Shown here piece by piece: positions 57,880-64,000 of a stretch of DNA of 64,000 bases. The stretch covers positions 10,416,598 to 10,480,597 of the forward strand of contig NC_065421.1 of NCBI RefSeq assembly GCF_024362695.1, written 5' to 3'. The notes under the pieces are model-generated. The model ran no database searches, was not told the DNA's origin, and saw nothing but the letters and a program-made list of their open reading frames with translations. Both the position numbers and the translations under genes were made by a program. How positions within the stretch are numbered: position 1 is the stretch's first letter; each line of letters opens with the position of its first letter. Source of the stretch: Pectinophora gossypiella. Taxonomy: Eukaryota > Arthropoda > Insecta > Lepidoptera > Gelechiidae.

Positions 57880-59040
57880 CCTTTACACTCTAAAATAAAG
57901 ATGTTGTTGGCATCCCCAACAAAATTATAATTCATATTTTTTAAGTATGGCAATACTTGCCTTCTGAATCTCGAATCTAACTAACGTGTATCGTGTGTTA
58001 AACCTTTATAATATAAAAATTAATAAAAGTGCAGTCAACAACACTGTCCAGCTGTGTTATTCCCTATACCATCAAGCAGAGCATCGACCACACCTAGATA
58101 CCCACAGATGTTTTGCTACTTATACCTATTTCAAAATATCGCTTCTGTAAAAAACAGGACCTGTCAAATCTTTAGGTTAGATAAGCGGACCCTGTGAAAA
58201 ACAAGACAACGCTAGGAAGACGTCGACCACAATACATAATTCTAAACAGTTTCTAAACCCATTGACGTTATAAGACAGAATCTAACCTGTCATATCTAAT
58301 ACCTGGTCTAATCTCAGCCTGAATACCAATTCACAGCCGAAACTTTCTCCAACTGTCTCCCACTGTAACCAGAAATCCGACTACTAATTCGAGGACGGAA
58401 TCTAGTCGGAACCCAATATCCGCAGGCTAATAACTAACCTTTAAAATTAATTCCCCGATCGTAAATAACAGATAGACGTTCACAATGTTATCTTACCAAA
58501 TTGACGCCCGCTTGGAGTGAGCGAGAGGTAAAAGCTCTATCTCCAAATTTTACAATTTTGCGCGAGTGTTTAGCTGTTTATGAGGGGGAGGGGAGCGGAC
58601 TATAGTGCCGAAAGGGGGAAGGATAAGGAGAAACTGACCGAAACCCCCAACACTTAGATATATTTGTGCGATGTCGACCCTCAAAAGATACGGATCGGTG
58701 CGCGTGTGTGCGAATTCTCTCGTGGCGACTAGCGATGTTTAGAAGGCCTTTGTGAAATAATAAGGGTGTGCTTAGTTTATGTGGGGGTGGGGTGAATATT
58801 TTATAATGGAAACTAACGATAAATCCAAGGGTAATAACGCAATTTTCTTAATTTCGGCTCGTAAATCTAAGCTTCTGCAGCGGAGGGGCAATGATTTAGC
58901 TAATGTTATGATTTCTTGTTCGTAATAATTTACTGTCCAGTCGTAGGTAATATAACATACATATTTTGAGAACTTAGTTCATGTTTAAAGTGTCTTTCTA
59001 TTAGTAAAAGAAAATTCGCTACGTTTTTATTAAATTCATT
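57880..59040. other. Intergenic, nothing recognised
   Basis: Includes a GC-richer purine-rich block (58560-58640, GAGGGGGAGGGGAGCGGAC) that may be a regulatory island. No gene is supported. Confidence 0.45.
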
Positions 59041-59045
59041 TCCTA

Positions 59046-59172
59046 CACCTAAAGGTTGCCTGGATGAAATTGCTACTTTAGCAATAAGGCCGCTTGTTGT
59101 ATTACCCAATGGTTTATAGAGGTGTATTTTTAATGTTTTTTTTAAAATTGCAATAAAAAGTTATTGTATTGT
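59046..59172 (+). mobile_element. LINE- or SINE-type 3' tail
   Basis: AAAGGTTGCCTGGATGAAAT, AGCAATAAGGCCGC and a terminal GCAATAAAAAGTTATTGTA. Same family as 23105-23243. Confidence 0.65.
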
Positions 59173-59174
59173 AT

Positions 59175-60555
59175 ACAAGGTAGTTCTGCAGTAAACAGCA
59201 TCATATAAAAAAGATAGCAAAATTATCTCCAGTCATGATAAATTATTACTTAATTAAGGTTACTTATACGACAAAAAACAATCGTCAAACAAACCTCTCC
59301 AATACGCTTATATCCCGAATGTACCAATAAGATTTAAACCCTACATATCTTAGCCGTATTGTCTTTCTAATTTGAATTCCGTCCCTACAATTCTCAGAGA
59401 CATTCCGTAGCGAATTGTCCCGGATTGTCCCGCCGTTGTCCCGTCAAATCGAATGTGTTTATCCCGGGACATTCGTTGTTTAGTACGGTCCACGGCTATT
59501 CGTCGGCGACAGGCGGTTTTAATATTCTATTTTACTCGGCGATAAGATTAAAGTATGTAATTTCTTGTGCCCGGCCGAGGGGGGACGTTTTATACGCGCT
59601 AGACGTGTCACGATATAGGGCTGCGTTTCTTTGGGTTTTTAAGTTACTACATTTGTTCTTGGCTCAAATAATAAAGGGAATTTGTTTGAAGATGGCAACT
59701 GAATTCTTATTTTGGTTTACTGCTGTTCGATAAGGGATTCATCTGCTGCTGCTGTATTAAGAAAACCAGCTCTAACTTCATAATTTATAAGTATTGTGAC
59801 CAAGTGAGGTATTGTAATTTTATGACGGCAATACAGAATACCAGCGTCATAAGTTGAGTGAGGACCTTTTATTCGGGACACCATCCACTACACATGGGTA
59901 AGCAGTCATGACGTCACATTTAATTTAGGTATAAGTTTCTGTGTTCGTTCTCCATGTTCTTATAGAAAATATTTCATTATGTGCGTTAATTGTCTTTTGA
60001 TATGATGTATTATGTAATCCGTGTATGTGGTGTCCTAAATAATAATTGTTTCTTTCTTTTCTAATACGTTGAAACAGGACCAAGGAAAAGTAATATAGGT
60101 TTATTTGAATTCCTCCAAGAAAACAGCTTTCTGCACATTTTTTTTTAAATCAGCCTTCCAAAATAAAACAAAGTATTATATTTTTTAATTAAAATAAGCT
60201 TAACTTAATAAGGTATTGAGAGGTCAATAGAACTAAAATTCCAAAATGGCAGCCCTCATAGCAATAGCGGTAAGAAGTGGGTCCGACCGACGCCACAAAC
60301 CGCTCGGCAGACCTATAATAAAACCCTCCTCTGTCCCTAACCACCCCCTTAGGGGCCCACCCACACTAAGATGACGCGAGTATATTGGACAATTTTCGGA
60401 CAGAATTCGTGACTCGCGTGGCAATTCGGATATTAAAGAGACTTCTTGTTCAAAGAACTTTCTCTGTTAATGATGTTGGTTACTTTGCTTGGTTGCAAAA
60501 GTGTATTTATATTGCTGTCAGGGTAAGAGTTCTCAGTGTTCCTCATCTGTCCGTA
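59175..60555. other. Intergenic with GC-richer blocks
   Basis: 59400-59640 and 60230-60420 are GC-richer and open for 63-102 codons, without domains. 59930-60045 (-) is the repeat shared with 17.0 kb. No gene is supported. Confidence 0.5.
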
Positions 60556-60561
60556 ACGGTT

Positions 60562-60881
60562 TCTGTGGTCTAGTGGTTGGGCTCACGATCCGGAGTCAGA
60601 ACACTCCGGGTTCAAATCCCAGTGGGAACATATCACAAAAATCACTTTGTGAACCGTAGTTTGGTTAGGTCATTACAGGCTGATCACCTGATTGTCCGAA
60701 AGTAAGATGATCCGTGCTTCGGAAGGCACGTTAAGCCGTTGGTCCCGGTTACTACTTACTGATGTAAGTATGTAGTCCTTACATGAGCCATGTCAGGGGC
60801 CTTTGGCAGCTCAGTAATTACCCTGATACCAGGGTTGATGAGGTTGGTATTCCACTTCACAACTCAAACGATAAGAAGAAG
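60562..60881 (+). mobile_element. tRNA-derived SINE, full length
   Basis: Head TCTGTGGTCTAGTGGTTGGG with B box GGTTCAAATCCC, body CACCTGATTGTCCGAAAGTA and GGCACGTTAAGCCGTTGGTC, end GGTTGATGAGGTTGG and ATAAGAAGAA. It is immediately followed by a fragment of the recurrent repeat at 60887-60947 (-). Confidence 0.9.
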
Positions 60882-61448
60882 TATCTGTCCGGCCAAGTAG
60901 TGAATGCCATCTAACGCAAACCGACAATAAGTCACATCAAAAATCAAATCGTCAGCAACTTGTAGATAATTTATACATTGAAATCCTAAGTTGAATATAT
61001 GAAATATAAACATCAAATATGTGCTTTGAATTATATAATAATTTGCCAAATTAATTAAAATATAATATGGAAGCAAGTTCAAAATTAACCTAATGGAATG
61101 GTTTATGAATATCTGTTACTATAATTTGGAGGAATATTTTAAATGTAATAAAGATAAATATAATAAGTATATTTTTTGTATAATTATATAGGTATTATGT
61201 ATAATATCATCTAATATACATTATGCCAATATGAGTTCGTTATACTTTAATAAATATAAATTACTTTTATTACTTTATCGTTACTTTTATATTAAAAGCG
61301 TTCCTTCTAGCGTATTTCGTAGAGAATTTAAAAGATTCGACAGGTCTTAGAAGTTTAAAATACAATCGTAACCCACGCTTTGATCCCGATTTGGGTAGGC
61401 AGTTTACTCTTTATTATTTACGATTGAAAGGAAAATCAATCGTAAACA

Positions 61449-61644
61449 AAAATCACTGTGTGATCTCTAGTTTGGTTAGGACATTGCAGGATCATCTGAT
61501 TGTCCGACAGTAAGATGATTCGTACTTATTAAGGCACGTTAGTCCATGTTACTACTTACGTAATGTACTTGAGTAAGTAGTCGTTGGCGACTCAATAATA
61601 ATAATTACCCTGATGGGGTTAATGACCACACGATAAAAGAAGAA
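61449..61644 (+). mobile_element. SINE, 5' truncated and decayed
   Basis: Starts at AATCACTGTGTGATCTCTAG, keeps CTGATTGTCCGACAGTAAGA and ends ACGATAAAAGAAGAA. Confidence 0.7.
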
Positions 61645-61649
61645 TCGTA

Positions 61650-62385
61650 AACAGATTTGACAAAATTTTATGCTACGCTAGCAGCTTACAACCTTCCCTA
61701 TGTAAGTAGGTATCTATTCATATTCAAATTTCTGCATCAAAGACCGCTCAAATTAAGGGCGGCCGCCTCGGGCATGACAAATCAAAACTAACCCCTTAGC
61801 TGCCAAATGCACCCTCCCACATCTACCGTTATGTACAGCAGTATCTTTCCATCTGTCTGGAAGAAATTGCCGTCAAGTTGTAATTTAAATTTTACTCTCC
61901 AGTAAAAAAAAGGAAAACAAAAACAAAAAAAAAACTAAAAAAAGAAAAACTTAAAAACTTGTGTATAAAGAAAAACTTACGTACCTAATAACAGTAATAA
62001 GTAATACTTAAATATTAGTGATTAGTAATAATTATGTCAAGTGTTTTTCAAATCAAATAAGTCAATTTATTTACGAGAACACATAAAAATACAAAAAGGT
62101 GGTATAACAATTAATTTACTTACATAACAGTGCTGTGATGCGTTTGGCCTGCATACGGCGAACAAATATAAAAAAAAAACATAATGGAACATTGAATAGT
62201 GATTTTAGTCAATCGACTAATAGTGACAGTCATTTATTTACAACAAAAATTGTTTTATATAGTTTAAAAATAAGTAGCATGAACAAAGGATATACTTAGA
62301 AAGTTTTCGCGCATATAAAATCTACGGAACACAGCGAGAAAACGCCCCTGGCTGTAGAGATCTCAAACATGTCTTACACTCTGCC
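61650..62385. other. Intergenic, nothing recognised
   Basis: AT-rich, with an A-rich run at 61903-61950 and a short GC-richer block at 61755-61830. Confidence 0.5.
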
Positions 62386-62389
62386 TTTT

Positions 62390-62552
62390 TTTTTGACGTG
62401 ACTTATTGTAGATTTGCCGCAGATGGCATTAACTACTTGGCCGGACAAATGGGGAGCGCTGAAGGCTCTCACCCGGTACAACGTTTAAGACAACAGGCCT
62501 GAGGGTGCCCAGTTGGGCGCGAACCTCGGTTCAGGGCGTCGTCTGAGAGGAA
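62390..62552 (+). repeat. Recurrent non-autonomous repeat, partial copy
   Basis: GTGACTTATTGTAGATTTGC through GGTGCCCAGTTGGGCGCGAA to GGCGTCGTCTGAGAG. Close match to 22200-22360. Confidence 0.7.
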
Positions 62553-62627
62553 AACACTCTGCCAAAATCCCTCAAATAAAAGAAACCCTGATCGCCCTGT
62601 TCGGAGAACGCATGGTTTTTATTGCAG

Positions 62628-62745
62628 TGTCACGGGTTCGAAACCACTGACTTCAGCTTTATGATCATAGATAATTGATATCACGTGGTTGCCAGGATTT
62701 GTGCCCGGTTAACGGCAATGGGCTGACCTCCTATGATTTACTATA
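62628..62745 (+). mobile_element. SINE-like fragment, third family
   Basis: GTCACGGGTTCGAAACCACT, ATATCACGTGGTTGCCAGGA and CGGCAATGGGCTGACCTCCT match the repeat at 49995-50175. Confidence 0.6.
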
Positions 62746-62768
62746 TACACCTCTGCCTGTGTCATCAA

Positions 62769-63007
62769 CAGCCTATACGTATACGTCCCACTGCTGGGCA
62801 CAGGCCTCCCCTCAATCAACCGGAGGGGGTATGGAGCATACTCCACCACGCTGCTCCAATGCGGATTGGTGGAGGTGTTTTTACGGCTAATAGCCGGGAC
62901 CAACGGCTTAACGTGCCCTCCGAAGCACGGAATCATCTTACTTTTTTCGGACAATCAGGTGATTCAAGCCTGAAAAGTCCTTACCAAACAAAGGACAGTC
63001 TCACAAG
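62769..63007 (-). mobile_element. SINE, 5' truncated
   Basis: The minus strand matches the FibH-1 intronic SINE from TGAGACTGTCCTTTGTTTGG to the CCCAGCAGTGGGACGTATA end with very few differences, so it is a young copy. Confidence 0.85.
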
Positions 63008-63312
63008 ACACCTCTGCCTGTGTACTGTGTATATATTATACATCTCTGCCTACCCCTTCGGCGATACAGATGTGATACTATGTTACTATCAAATAAAATC
63101 GTGTCACACTAAGACATCCTACCATTCTCCTTCTCTATGTCTGACATGGTCAAATTCCTGCTTAGAAACGTCCCCCAAAAACCAACCCCTTCGCGAATTT
63201 CTTCCCTCCCTAAAGGGGTCAAGTCACCCTTAAGATCGATGGTGAGGATGGGGGTGTAGATTAGACTTTGCGATAAGGGTATATCCCAAATACCCCATCA
63301 CCCTTTCGCCCT

Positions 63313-63340
63313 TATAAAAGGCACCCTTTATTCGTCTCAG
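63313..63340 (+). promoter_or_regulatory. Candidate core promoter
   Basis: TATAAAAG at 63313-63320 is followed 26 nt on by an initiator-like TCAG at 63337-63340. The next ATG-led frames are very short (for example MKFLDVLRSLYT from 63418), so any gene would need spliced exons beyond the window. Confidence 0.25.
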
Positions 63341-63344
63341 ATGG

Positions 63345-64000
63345 GTCCGAACTTTGCGAGTTGTTTTGACGTGTATAATTAATTTGGTAGTTCGTAGTTC
63401 AACGGGAATTAATTTTAATGAAATTTCTGGACGTTTTACGAAGTTTGTATACATAAATTACAATTTAGTACATAGGTACGAAGGTATTGCTTCTATTGCT
63501 TCTATGCTGGACTGGATGCGAATAAAAAATATATAATGCGTTTATCTTTTTATATTCCTGATCATAATACCTCTAATATAAAGGTAATTACATCGACATA
63601 GCAAAATTCCGTGGTTTAGATTCCAAGCCGGGATTCGAACCACTAAATAAAAATTATAAATTGTTTATGATTGACTCAGGAAGCAGTGTTCGGCAGTAAC
63701 ATCTTTTATATAACGTCAGTTGAGGCAAATTATTTTTAAACTGAATTTATTTGACAATAAACTGTGGTAAAATAAAAGCGAATAAACATGCATTTTGTAT
63801 GTTAACATTGGCAATAAAATGTAAGTAATACCTTCTACAAACAGCGCTATCAAAGATTCAATTATTTTAAAATCATTTTCGTTTTGTTATTTCTAGACAA
63901 TGATAAGGGTACTATTAAAACAATTGAAAGTATTAAATAGAACATACTGCGGACATTTATTCAAGACATAAACTGTCTTAAACAACATGTCTCGTGTTTT
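63345..64000. other. Window end, nothing firmly recognised
   Basis: AT-rich DNA after the candidate promoter. A GGGATTCGAACCACTAAA motif near 63632 may be a SINE remnant. Confidence 0.4.

Noticed and set aside
62733..63233. 166-codon plus-strand ORF
   Set aside because: Its first half is antisense SINE sequence (62769-63007), and the rest shows no coding character.

Overview
This window is moth or butterfly (Lepidoptera) nuclear DNA. The evidence is two intron-containing fibroin heavy chain-type silk genes plus many short tRNA-derived SINEs, LINE 3' ends and MITEs of lepidopteran type in AT-rich DNA. No bacterial, organellar or CRISPR features are seen.

The main content is a tandem, same-strand pair of fibroin heavy chain-like genes. 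Copy 1 (here FibH-1) spans 2919-16868 and copy 2 (FibH-2) spans 24478-39843. Each has a TATA box, an initiator, a 13-14 codon signal-peptide exon, one phase-0 intron and one giant second exon of about 13 kb that ends in a conserved three-cysteine tail. The predicted proteins are about 4327 and 4419 residues. Promoters, first exons, N-terminal domains, C-terminal domains and 3' UTRs are closely related, but the repetitive cores are not. FibH-1 is built of Gly-Pro-Leu/Gly-Pro-Asn tripeptide tracts of collagen-like periodicity alternating with short Ala/Ser segments. FibH-2 is built of A4-G-A3 blocks separated by GPNNGLYGP or GPNGPNYGPYGP linkers. Both cores are interrupted by a short charged and beta-branched spacer (EEIIVIE in copy 1, EEIIIID in copy 2), six and eleven times respectively. 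The likely job of the pair is a two-heavy-chain silk made in the posterior silk gland. No light chain, P25 or sericin gene is recognisable here.

Layout: 1-2790 is upstream intergenic DNA with a MITE and LINE tails. 2791-16993 is FibH-1, with a SINE and another repeat in its intron. 16994-24340 is about 7.4 kb of intergenic DNA packed with LINE, SINE and other repeats and a perfect 56-bp palindrome. 24350-39913 is FibH-2, with a SINE and two foldback MITEs in its longer intron. 39914-64000 is gene-poor, with repeats, three well-bounded MITEs, a 3.5-kb foldback-like element, a few GC-rich islands, a candidate signal-peptide exon near 45.6-46.2 kb and a candidate short minus-strand coding exon beside a GC-rich island near 40.3-40.7 kb.

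All calls come from reading the sequence. Family assignments rest on remembered features of the Bombyx-type fibroin heavy chain (exon 1 of 14 codons, phase-0 intron, C-terminal cysteine spacing) and of common lepidopteran repeats. No search was run.
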